Of a stretch of DNA of 20,659 bases, positions 9,237-16,178 are shown one piece after another. Under the pieces are notes generated by a model that did not search any database, was not told the origin of the DNA, and was given only the letters and a program-made list of their open reading frames with translations. The stretch lies in contig DGFE01000182.1 of NCBI GenBank assembly GCA_002391525.1, positions 7,708-28,366 of the forward strand, given 5' to 3'. Every line of letters starts with the position of its first letter. Position 1 is the first letter of the stretch. The position numbers and the translations under genes were made by a program. The DNA is from Competibacteraceae bacterium UBA3908 (lineage in GTDB: Bacteria; Pseudomonadota; Gammaproteobacteria; Competibacterales; Competibacteraceae).

Positions 9237-9581
9237 ATGACCACAACGACCGCCGCCATGGAGCTGCCGGATGCCGGAGAGATGGAAGCCAGGGTGATCG
9301 AGGCGCTGAAGACCGTCTACGATCCCGAAATTCCGGTCAATATCTACGAGCTGGGGCTGATCTACGGCCTGGACGTCGATCCACTGGGCAGTCACGCGGA
9401 TATTCAGATGACCCTGACCGCGCCCGGTTGCCCGGTGGCCGGTTCGATGCCGGAATGGGTGGAAAATGCCGTCCGTCACGTGGCGGGCGTGGAATCGGTC
9501 AATGTCGAGCTGGTGTGGGATCCGCCCTGGACGCCGGAGCGCATGTCCATGCGCGCCAAGCTGGAATTGAATATGGTGTGA
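9237..9581 (+). CDS. sufT: SUF-associated DUF59 (MIP18-like) Fe-S maturation protein SufT
   Basis: A small 114-residue cytoplasmic protein of the DUF59/MIP18 family, normally the last gene of this type of suf operon and involved in maturing or delivering iron-sulfur clusters. The motif YDPEIPVNIYELGLIY (28-43) and the TAPGCP segment with the conserved C65 are both present, and the C-terminal WDPPWTPERMS block is typical. AGGAGG (9225-9230) lies six bases before the ATG. A shortened and diverged second copy of this gene lies at 11568-11657. The operon seems to end here: the next intact gene is on the other strand and begins after 174 bp. Only a weak T-less hairpin (9626-9644) follows. Confidence 0.92.
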   Translation: MTTTTAAMELPDAGEMEARVIEALKTVYDPEIPVNIYELGLIYGLDVDPLGSHADIQMTLTAPGCPVAGSMPEWVENAVRHVAGVESVNVELVWDPPWTPERMSMRAKLELNMV

Positions 9582-9755
9582 TCGTTGAAGCATGAATTGA
9601 AGCCTGTGGGTGAAAAACCTCGGTCATCGACCAGTGTGGTCGGTTCGGATTGGTCGCCAGCGGAGATAAGGTCCGGTTTGGTCCTCGCAGCGATCCTCTG
9701 GTACCGCATTGTTTCCTGAAGAAGAAACACCTCCAGGCCAAGGGCTGCCGCCCGG

Positions 9756-10574
9756 TTATCGCCTGACCACCAGATAGACGCCCACCACCGCCAGCACCAT
9801 CCCGATCAGGGAAATCGAGGGAAGCGTCTCGCCAAATATGGCCCACGCGATCAACGCGGTGCTCAAGGGCACCAGATAAAACAGGCTGGCGACATTCACC
9901 GCGCTACCGCTGTGGATGAGCAGGTTCAACAGGCTGATCGCGCCAATGGACAACACCAGCACCAGCCAGCCGAGCGCAAACACGAACTGGGCGGTCCAAG
10001 TGATCTGAAATTCCGTGAACAGGGCGATGGCGATGGCGGTGAGAACGGCGCTGGGGACGAATTGAATGACCGAGCCGGTACGCAGATCGAACCCGGCGCA
10101 AAATCGTTTCTGATACAAAGTCCCGACGGTCATTCCCAGCAACGCTATCAATACCGGGATCAGCATCGGGCCGAGTTCGGCCTTGCTGCCGAACTTGCCG
10201 GATACCACCAGCACCACCCCGACAAAACCCAAAACCAAGCCGAGCCACCGCCGGACACTGACCCGCTCACCAAGCAGCCACCCCGCGCCAAGAGCGGTCA
10301 ACAACGGCTGCATCCCGACCACGAGCGCGGCGATGCCGGCTGGCAATCCATGCTTGATGGATACGAATACGCCCCCCAGATAAACAGCGTGGATCAGCAC
10401 GCCGGAAATGCCGATATGCCACCACTGGCGCGGTTCCCTGGGCCACGGCGCGTGGCTCAGCACCGCAATCGCTGTCATCAGGGCGATGACGCAAAGATAC
10501 CGCACCAACAGGAAGGACAAGGGTTCCGAGAACGGCAGGCCAAACCGGGCGCCGATAAAGCCAGTGCTCCACAA
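9756..10574 (-). CDS. EamA/DMT-family transporter, N-terminus probably frameshifted
   Basis: An inner-membrane protein of the drug/metabolite transporter superfamily, with two EamA repeats and about ten predicted hydrophobic helices; the substrate is unknown. The first repeat covers about residues 1-125 and the second 135-270, with WLLGERVS and AWAIFGETLP at equivalent places. The longest open frame starts at a TTG with no ribosome binding site and begins inside helix 1 (WSTGFIGARFG). The missing half of helix 1 (YPFLFVF) is encoded immediately upstream in another frame, and one extra base in the A-run at 10573-10578 would join the two. No ATG is found at the expected start either; a CTG occupies a plausible place at 10618. 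The gene is therefore probably a recent pseudogene or carries a sequence error. Confidence 0.75.
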   Translation of the reverse strand: MWSTGFIGARFGLPFSEPLSFLLVRYLCVIALMTAIAVLSHAPWPREPRQWWHIGISGVLIHAVYLGGVFVSIKHGLPAGIAALVVGMQPLLTALGAGWLLGERVSVRRWLGLVLGFVGVVLVVSGKFGSKAELGPMLIPVLIALLGMTVGTLYQKRFCAGFDLRTGSVIQFVPSAVLTAIAIALFTEFQITWTAQFVFALGWLVLVLSIGAISLLNLLIHSGSAVNVASLFYLVPLSTALIAWAIFGETLPSISLIGMVLAVVGVYLVVRR

Positions 10575-10658
10575 AAAACAAACAGAAATGGGTAGATGCG
10601 TTTGATGGGGGATTTCAGCCTCGCGAACGGCGGGTCGCGGCCCTTATTCTGGCCCAAA

Positions 10659-11414
10659 TCAATTCCCCGCTTCTTTCCCGCCAACCGCCCGCAGCCGCGC
10701 CTCGAGTTCCGCGATGCGCCGCTGAGCGGCCAGCAGGGACGACTCCGCCTGTTCCGCCCGCTGTCGTTCCTGTTCCGCCCGTTCATCCCCGGTCAACAAC
10801 AATTCGCCTTGCGGAGTTGCCCAGCGCAGCCAGAGCGCCGACACTCCGCGATAGCTTCCGCGCCAGCGCAGCAGGCTCAGTTGCAGCCGTTCGCTCAACA
10901 TCCTGCCCGACCCGTTAGGCGACAGCGGTTGATATTCCATGCCGCTCAGGCGGAAGCCGGCCCAGTCGTCGGGATTGAAGGGGTCGTACCAGTAATATTC
11001 GGGAATCCGCAACTGCTCCCGATAAATCTGCTTCTTGAGCGTCTTGTCCCGCTCGCGGGTGCTGTCCGACAACAATTCGATAATGACATCCGGGGCCTTG
11101 CCCTCTTCCCAGACCACCCAGCTCTTGCGCTCGCCCCTGGGCACGCCCAGCACCACAAACACGTCCGGGCCGCGAAAATACTGGCCACGAGTCTGCGCCA
11201 GACTGAAATAGAGAAACATGTTGCCGCCGGCGTAACCCTCGCCGCGTTGCGCCAGCCAGGGTTGCAAGGTCTCCAGCAGCAATTCCATTTGCAGCTTGTG
11301 TCGCTCGCTTTCCATCGGAATGTCATCCTCGCACGGCAATTCATCCTGGGTGGGAGGGCAGGGCGGCGGCGTGGGATCGATCTCCACCCATTCGATCAGT
11401 TCGAGTTCGTTCAT
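10659..11414 (-). CDS. Uma2-family (DUF820) putative endonuclease with C-terminal coiled coil
   Basis: A 251-residue Uma2-family protein, unlike the one in the suf operon in length and layout. The nuclease-like core (about 36-185) has D84 in RGPDVF, E113 in VIIELLS, the S117-T119-R120 region, K124/K127/K128 and PEYYWYD (138-144). After residue 205 comes a charged, heptad-like helix rich in E, R and A (209-243), predicted as a coiled coil. This two-part form occurs in Uma2 proteins of several proteobacteria and cyanobacteria. The role is unknown, and the PD-(D/E)xK fold suggests but does not prove DNA cleavage. GGAG lies about 9 bases before the ATG. The transporter gene begins about 40 bp downstream on the same strand, so the two could be co-transcribed. 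Confidence 0.85.
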   Translation of the reverse strand: MNELELIEWVEIDPTPPPCPPTQDELPCEDDIPMESERHKLQMELLLETLQPWLAQRGEGYAGGNMFLYFSLAQTRGQYFRGPDVFVVLGVPRGERKSWVVWEEGKAPDVIIELLSDSTRERDKTLKKQIYREQLRIPEYYWYDPFNPDDWAGFRLSGMEYQPLSPNGSGRMLSERLQLSLLRWRGSYRGVSALWLRWATPQGELLLTGDERAEQERQRAEQAESSLLAAQRRIAELEARLRAVGGKEAGN

Positions 11415-11518
11415 GGGTCCACGCTCCGGTCATCGTCGGGTTCAAATCGCTTGGACAACAGCTCGGGTTTCTCTTCAGTATTATGCCCAACACCTGGGTT
11501 TCTACCACCATGCGTCGC

Positions 11519-11563
11519 ATTAACACCGGACAGTGGTCGAAGAAGGCCATTTCCGAAGCTAAA
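11519..11563 (+). pseudogene. Possible 15-codon fragment of serC (phosphoserine aminotransferase)
   Basis: The frame beginning at ATG 11510 encodes INTGQWSKKAISEAK at 11519-11563. This resembles the TGxWSxKAxxEAK block conserved in phosphoserine aminotransferases. No other serC sequence flanks it, and the frame soon runs out of frame over the sufT remnant. The match is short and recalled from family knowledge, so chance similarity is possible. Confidence 0.3.
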
Positions 11564-11567
11564 GAGG

Positions 11568-11657
11568 GATGCCGGAGAGATGGAAGCCAAGGTGATCGAG
11601 GCGTTGAAGACCATCCGCGGTCCCATGCGCGCCAAGCTGGAACTTAACATGGTTTGA
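11568..11657 (+). pseudogene. Internally deleted second copy of sufT (DUF59)
   Basis: Bases 11568-11624 match sufT 9270-9326 at 51 of 57 positions, and bases 11624-11657 match sufT 9548-9581, including the stop codon, at 30 of 34. The part between is missing, a net loss of 222 bp (74 codons), so the frame is kept: DAGEMEAKVIEALK continues into MRAKLELNMV and stop. The lost part holds the conserved YDPEIP and PGCP motifs, so no function as a DUF59 protein can remain. Several differences are silent (Leu, Asn and Val codons) or conservative (R to K, V to I), which suggests the copy diverged under constraint before it was broken. The sequence upstream does not match the sufT start. Confidence 0.8.
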
Positions 11658-11745
11658 AGACCTCAATCCTGATGGCTGACCAGTCACGACCGTCCATTCG
11701 CACGAGCGCGGGAAAGCGCGCGGTCTTGCCGGTAAGCCATCGTTG

Positions 11746-11779
11746 AAATGCACCGCATCGGCAAATGCGGTGCATTTTT
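11746..11779 (+). terminator. Strong rho-independent terminator
   Basis: A perfect 13-bp inverted repeat (AAATGCACCGCAT at 11746-11758, ATGCGGTGCATTT at 11765-11777) has a CGGCAA loop and runs into five Ts (11775-11779). On the plus strand it follows only gene remnants; on the minus strand the T-tract is just three bases. It would insulate sat-cysC from upstream plus-strand transcription. Confidence 0.85.
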
Positions 11780-11819
11780 CTTGCGGTCATGGTCTCCGTC
11801 GCATTCCCGCCGTTCCTGG

Positions 11820-11848
11820 TCAACAGCGCATTTAACTATATTTATAAC
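11820..11848 (+). promoter_or_regulatory. Candidate sat-cysC promoter in an AT-rich segment
   Basis: TCAACA (11820-11825, 4 of 6 consensus bases) and TATAAC (11843-11848, 5 of 6) are 17 bp apart. A transcript from here would have a leader of about 90 bases. The surrounding 70 bp are so AT-rich that other -10-like hexamers also occur (TATAAAT at 11888), so this choice is tentative. Confidence 0.3.
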
Positions 11849-11943
11849 TAATAATTATTGGAATCTCGCTTTTTACTTACCAGAAAATATAAATATTCAC
11901 TGACGGAGGGCAACAAGCTCTTCCCTAACCCGAAACGAGCATC

Positions 11944-13668
11944 ATGATTCATCTGATCGAGCCTCACGGAGGCGTCCTCAAGGAATTGTACGTCCCCGCC
12001 GGGGAGGCGGATCGGGTCAAGTCCCAAGCCCGGGCATATCCGTCCTGGGATTTGACTTCGCGCCAAATGTGCGACCTCGAACTGTTGCTGAACGGTGGCT
12101 TTTCGCCACTGGAAGGCTTTTTGAACCAAGCCGACTACGACCGGGTGGTCGGAGAAATGCGACTGAGCGACGGCACGCTATGGCCGATGTCGATCACCCT
12201 CGATGTGTCCGGGGAGTTCGCCAGTCGCATCGGACACGGTGAGTGGGTGGCGCTGCGCGACCCGGAAGGGGTCTTGATCGCCGTGCTGGAAGTAAGCGAT
12301 GTCTGGCGGCCCGATAAAGCTTATGAAGCCCGCCAGGTATTCGGTGCCACTGACGAGCGGCATCCCGGCGTGTTCCAGCTGCTGCGCCGGACCGGACCGG
12401 TCTACATCGGTGGCCGTGTGCGCGGCGTCGAACCGCCCACTCACCACGACTTCCCGCACCTGCGCGATTCACCGCGCGAGTTGCGCGACCGCTTCGCCAA
12501 GCTGGGCTGGCGGCGGGTGGTGGCGTTCCAGACCCGCAACCCGATGCACCGCGCCCATCAGGAATTGACCCTGCGCGCCGTCCGGCAAGCCGAGGCCAAT
12601 CTGCTCATCCATCCCGCCGTGGGCCTGACCAGGCCCGGCGACATCGACCACTATTCGCGGGTGCGTTGTTACGAGCACCTGTTGCAAACCTATCCCGAAC
12701 AGACCACCGCCCTGAGCCTGCTCAATCTGGCGATGCGCATGGCCGGCCCGCGCGAGGCGCTCTGGCACGCCCTCATCCGCCAGAACCACGGCTGCACCCA
12801 CTTCATCGTGGGCCGCGACCACGCTGGACCGGGCCAGGATCGTTTCGGGCGGACGTTCTACGAACCCTACGCCGCCCAGGAACTGGTCGCTCACTATCAA
12901 AATGAACTGAGCATCCAGATTCTGCCCTTCCCGGAAATGGTCCATGTGCGAGAGCGCGCCCAATACGTTCCCGCCGACGAGGTGCAACCGGGCGAGACCG
13001 TGCTGAACATTTCCGGCACGGAATTCCGCCGCCGCTTGCAGGAAGGATTGGAAATTCCCGAATGGTTCTCCTATCCCGAGGTGGTGGCGGAACTGCGCCG
13101 CACCCACCCGCCGCGCCACCGGCAGGGCTTCACGGTGTTCTTCACCGGCCTGTCGGGTTCCGGCAAATCCACCATCGCCAACGCGCTGATGGTCAAGCTG
13201 CTGGAGCTGGGCGGTCGCGCGGTGACTTTGCTGGACGGTGACATCGTCCGCAAACATCTGTCGAGCGAGCTGGGTTTCTCCCGCGAACATCGCAACATCA
13301 ACATCCTGCGGATCGGCTTTGTCGCCAGCGAGATCACCAAGAACGGCGGCATCGCCATCTGTGCGCCCATCGCGCCCTACGCCGCCACCCGGCGCGAAGT
13401 GCGGGAGATGATCGCGCCGCACGGCGGCTTCATCGAAGTCCACGTCGCCACCCCGCTGGAAATCTGCGAGGAACGCGACCGCAAGGGGCTGTACGCCAAG
13501 GCGCGGGCCGGCATCCTCAAGGAATTCACCGGCATCAGCGATCCCTACGAAGCGCCGGAACACGCCGAGGTGACCCTCGACACCCACGACTGCTCCCCCG
13601 GAGAAGCGGCCCAGCGCATCCTGCTGAAACTGGAAAGCCTGGGTTATATCCGGGGCCGGAGTTCGTGA
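11944..13668 (+). CDS. sat-cysC: Bifunctional sulfate adenylyltransferase / adenylylsulfate kinase
   Basis: A 574-residue fusion catalysing the two steps of sulfate activation: sulfate plus ATP to APS, then APS plus ATP to PAPS. Residues 1-165 form the N-terminal PUA-like domain. The ATP sulfurylase core follows, with QTRNPMHRAH (197-206), GRDHAGPG (290-297) and ISGTEFRRRL (356-365). The APS kinase domain (about 394-574) has the P-loop GLSGSGKST (402-410), LLDGDIVRKHLS, CAPIAPY and KGLYAKARAG. Both halves look catalytically complete. This single-chain form, sulfurylase first, occurs in Aquifex and several proteobacteria and replaces the CysDN-CysC route of E. coli. The ribosome binding site is weak (GAG near 11937), while GGAGGG near 11905 is too far upstream. 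It stands alone, with a terminator upstream and a convergent gene 12 bp downstream. Confidence 0.95.
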   Translation: MIHLIEPHGGVLKELYVPAGEADRVKSQARAYPSWDLTSRQMCDLELLLNGGFSPLEGFLNQADYDRVVGEMRLSDGTLWPMSITLDVSGEFASRIGHGEWVALRDPEGVLIAVLEVSDVWRPDKAYEARQVFGATDERHPGVFQLLRRTGPVYIGGRVRGVEPPTHHDFPHLRDSPRELRDRFAKLGWRRVVAFQTRNPMHRAHQELTLRAVRQAEANLLIHPAVGLTRPGDIDHYSRVRCYEHLLQTYPEQTTALSLLNLAMRMAGPREALWHALIRQNHGCTHFIVGRDHAGPGQDRFGRTFYEPYAAQELVAHYQNELSIQILPFPEMVHVRERAQYVPADEVQPGETVLNISGTEFRRRLQEGLEIPEWFSYPEVVAELRRTHPPRHRQGFTVFFTGLSGSGKSTIANALMVKLLELGGRAVTLLDGDIVRKHLSSELGFSREHRNINILRIGFVASEITKNGGIAICAPIAPYAATRREVREMIAPHGGFIEVHVATPLEICEERDRKGLYAKARAGILKEFTGISDPYEAPEHAEVTLDTHDCSPGEAAQRILLKLESLGYIRGRSS

Positions 13669-13680
13669 AACCCGATGTTT

Positions 13681-14463
13681 TCAGGATGGATTCGGCAACG
13701 GCGTCGCGTCGACCAGTTCAGCGATGGGCCGCGAGCTGACCACGAACGCCTGAAACGGACTGCGCTCCAGGTAAGCAGCGGTGAAACCGACCGAAATGGC
13801 GGAGGCGTAAATCAGCATCGCCGCCAACTGCGACCGCCAGTTATCCAGATGCACCAGCCCCACGCTCAGCAGCGTCAGCGTTCCCAGGCAAGCCACCGCG
13901 AACCATTTCAACGGATCGCCGCGCCGCTGGCTCAACGCCAACCGGTGGTAACGTGCCGACTGCGCCTTTTCGAGATTGTGCGCCACGACAAACTGGGCGC
14001 CGGGACCCAGGCGGCTCGCCAGCGGCTCGCCCAGCGCGACGCGGCTCAACTGGCGCAAAAGCTCATGTGCTTGCGGGCTGCTCCCGCCTTGCGCCAGTAA
14101 CGGCCATTCCTGCACCGCCACGCGAACATAACCGCGAACGGCGGCGGCGAGCGGCGCGCCAGTCTCCACCGGCAGGCTTTCGGCGACAGTGAGAATGCCG
14201 CGCAAACCGTCCGCCTCCTGCAGGATCATATTTTGCGCTCGATCACGGATGTTCCAGATGTCGTTGGCGAAAAACGCCATGTACAGCCCAAACAGCAGAC
14301 CGATGATGGCGACCAGTTGCGGCGAGATGTGGGTCAGGCGCCGGAAAACGCCACCGGTCCGAGGGGAGTGGATGAGCCAGAAAATCAGACCAACCGTGGC
14401 GAAGGTGGCCAGAATCCCCAGGATCAGCAAGGCGCCATAGTTGAATTCTTGAGCGAGAGTCAT
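13681..14463 (-). CDS. DUF4239-type (bestrophin-like) membrane protein
   Basis: A 260-residue integral membrane protein with four predicted helices: about 11-31, 47-67, 188-207 and 211-231, in two pairs separated by a hydrophilic stretch of about 120 residues. This layout and the sequence around the second helix (SPQLVAIIGLLFGLYMAFFA) fit DUF4239, a family distantly related to bestrophin channels and of unproven function in bacteria. No clear Shine-Dalgarno sequence precedes the ATG at 14463. The 3' end converges on sat-cysC with a 12-bp gap and no stem-loop between them. The dehydrogenase gene lies 68 bp upstream on the same strand, so co-transcription is possible, but no functional link is evident. 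Confidence 0.75.
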   Translation of the reverse strand: MTLAQEFNYGALLILGILATFATVGLIFWLIHSPRTGGVFRRLTHISPQLVAIIGLLFGLYMAFFANDIWNIRDRAQNMILQEADGLRGILTVAESLPVETGAPLAAAVRGYVRVAVQEWPLLAQGGSSPQAHELLRQLSRVALGEPLASRLGPGAQFVVAHNLEKAQSARYHRLALSQRRGDPLKWFAVACLGTLTLLSVGLVHLDNWRSQLAAMLIYASAISVGFTAAYLERSPFQAFVVSSRPIAELVDATPLPNPS

Positions 14464-14531
14464 GGATCACGGAAAAAGCGGTTGTTGTGGTTATGGAAAT
14501 CGGAATGCCAGCCGTGGGCCGGCCTTGGCCC

Positions 14532-15986
14532 TCAGCCGAGGCCGACGCACAGATACTTGAGGTTCAGATACTCCTGGATGCCGTACTTCGAACCTTCGCG
14601 GCCAAAGCCGGATTCCTTCACGCCGCCGAACGGCGCCACCTCGGTCGAGATCAGCCCGGTGTTGATGCCGATCATGCCGTATTGCAGCGCCTCCGCCACC
14701 CGGAACACCCGGTTCAGGTCGCGGCTGTAGAAATAGCTTGCCAAGCCGAATTCGGTGGCGTTCGCCAGCCGTATCGCCTCGTCGTCGGTTTGGAACCGGA
14801 ACAGCGGCGCCACCGGCCCGAAGGTTTCCTCGCGGGCCAGCAGCATATCCGGCGTGACCCCGCTCAGTACCGTCGGCTCGTAAAACGTGCCGCCCAGCGC
14901 GTGCCGCTGGCCGCCGGTCAGCACGGTCGCGCCCTGGGCCACCGCGTCGGCGACATGCCGCTCCACCTTGGCCAGCGCCGCCGCGTCGATCAGCGGTCCC
15001 TGCATCACGTCCGGTTCCAGGCCGCTGCCCACCTTGAGCCGCTCGCGCACCGCCTGGGTCAGTTTGGCCGCGAAAGCGTCGTAAACGCCGTCCTGAATCA
15101 GAAACCGGTTGGCGCAGACGCAGGTCTGGCCGCTGTTGCGATACTTGGACGTCAACGCTCCAACAACGGCGGCGTCGAGATCGGCGTCGTCGAACACGAT
15201 GAACGGCGCGTTGCCACCCAGCTCCAGCGAGAGTCGCTTGAGCGTGCCGGCGCAGCGCTGCATCAGATACTTGCCGGTTCGAGTCGAGCCGGTGAAACTC
15301 AGCTTGCGCACCAGCGGATTGTCGAGGATTTCATCGCCGATGACCTGGGCCGGGCCGGTCACCACGTTCAACACCCCGCCCGGCAAACCCGCCCGTTCCG
15401 CCAGCGCCGCCAGCGCCAGCGCCGAAAACGGCGTCTGCGGCGCCGGCTTGACCACCATCGTGCATCCCGCCGCCAGCGCCGCGCCGGCCTTGCGGGCGAT
15501 CATCGCCGCCGGAAAGTTCCACGGGGTGATGGCCGCACACACCCCGACCGGCTCCTTGAACACCAGAATTCGCTTGTCCGGCTGATGAGCGGGTATGGCA
15601 TCGCCATAGAGCCGCTTGCCCTCCTCGGCGAACCATTCGATGAAGCCGGCGGCGTAGGCGATCTCGCCGCGCGCCTCGGCCAGCGGCTTGCCCTGCTCCA
15701 GAGTCATCAGCGTCGCCAAATCCTCCTGATTTTCCAGCAGCAGGTTGAACCAGCGCCGCAGAACCGCCGCCCGCGCCTGGGCGGTCAGCGCCCGCCAGCC
15801 GGGCCAGGCGGCGTGGGCGGCCTCGATGGCGCGGCGGGTTTCGGCGGCCCCCAGTTCGGGGACATGGCCCAGAACCGCTCCGGTGGCGGGATTGACGATG
15901 GCGGATACGGCGCCGCTGTCGGCGTCGATCCAGGAACCGGCGACAGGGCATTGTCGCCGAAAAAGCGTGGCGTCGCGAAGCTGCAT
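14532..15986 (-). CDS. gabD: NAD(P)-dependent succinate-semialdehyde dehydrogenase (GabD-like)
   Basis: A 484-residue aldehyde dehydrogenase, predicted to oxidise succinic semialdehyde to succinate in the cytoplasm, the last step of GABA breakdown. Catalytic residues are E255 in LELGGNAP and C289 in NSGQTCVCANR; the cofactor-binding FTGSTRTGK (231-239) and PWNFP (155-159) are present. The extra cysteine two residues after the catalytic one, the VKPAPQTPFSAL segment and the C-terminal GGVKESGFGREGSKYGI fit the GabD group, but other semialdehydes such as glutarate semialdehyde cannot be excluded. GGGGAA lies just before the ATG. No transaminase gene (gabT) is adjacent. The gene diverges from opgG across 192 bp that must hold both promoters. 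Confidence 0.9.
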   Translation of the reverse strand: MQLRDATLFRRQCPVAGSWIDADSGAVSAIVNPATGAVLGHVPELGAAETRRAIEAAHAAWPGWRALTAQARAAVLRRWFNLLLENQEDLATLMTLEQGKPLAEARGEIAYAAGFIEWFAEEGKRLYGDAIPAHQPDKRILVFKEPVGVCAAITPWNFPAAMIARKAGAALAAGCTMVVKPAPQTPFSALALAALAERAGLPGGVLNVVTGPAQVIGDEILDNPLVRKLSFTGSTRTGKYLMQRCAGTLKRLSLELGGNAPFIVFDDADLDAAVVGALTSKYRNSGQTCVCANRFLIQDGVYDAFAAKLTQAVRERLKVGSGLEPDVMQGPLIDAAALAKVERHVADAVAQGATVLTGGQRHALGGTFYEPTVLSGVTPDMLLAREETFGPVAPLFRFQTDDEAIRLANATEFGLASYFYSRDLNRVFRVAEALQYGMIGINTGLISTEVAPFGGVKESGFGREGSKYGIQEYLNLKYLCVGLG

Positions 15987-16178
15987 GGTGTTCCCCGGAT
16001 GGTTGGGCGGACGGTCGTCGATCAGCCGGGATGCGCGGCGCGCATGCGTCCAGCCGCGCCGTCCATGGGCTAATTCCGCGCGCCGAGATAGTCGGAAAGC
16101 CCGGACCGCAATACAATACTGCGATTAAGCTTTTCTCCCAAACCTCACGGATCACCACACCGACGGAGCTGTAACGCC

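Larger units (their letters stand above)
11415..11943. other. 529-bp region without an intact gene, holding gene remnants and a terminator
   Basis: This stretch separates the minus-strand Uma2 gene from sat-cysC. It contains a possible serC fragment (11519-11563), a deleted sufT copy (11568-11657), a strong stem-loop terminator (11746-11779) and a very AT-rich segment (about 11830-11900) that should hold the sat-cysC promoter. The first 100 bp hold the Uma2 leader; reading on the minus strand, CATAAT near 11480-11485 is a possible -10 element. No transposase or flanking repeat is visible. Confidence 0.6.

Noticed and set aside
9626..9644. Stem-loop after sufT (CGACCA-GTG-TGGTCG core)
   Set aside because: The core stem is only 6 bp and no T-tract follows, so I do not call it the suf terminator.
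10596..11657. 353-codon plus-strand open frame opposite the Uma2 gene
   Set aside because: The main part is antisense to a recognisable Uma2 protein. Only its last 30 codons are meaningful, because they coincide with the sufT remnant.
11672..11746. 24-codon frame MADQSRPSIRTSAGKR... before the terminator
   Set aside because: Too short, with no ribosome binding site or known family; kept only as part of the terminator observation.
14521..14543. GC-rich stem-loop (GGCCTTGGC / GCCGAGGCC) at the gabD 3' end
   Set aside because: One wobble pair and no T-tract on either strand; it may be a chance product of GC-rich DNA.
14487..16073. 528-codon plus-strand open frame opposite gabD
   Set aside because: Antisense to a dehydrogenase with intact catalytic residues; no domain seen.
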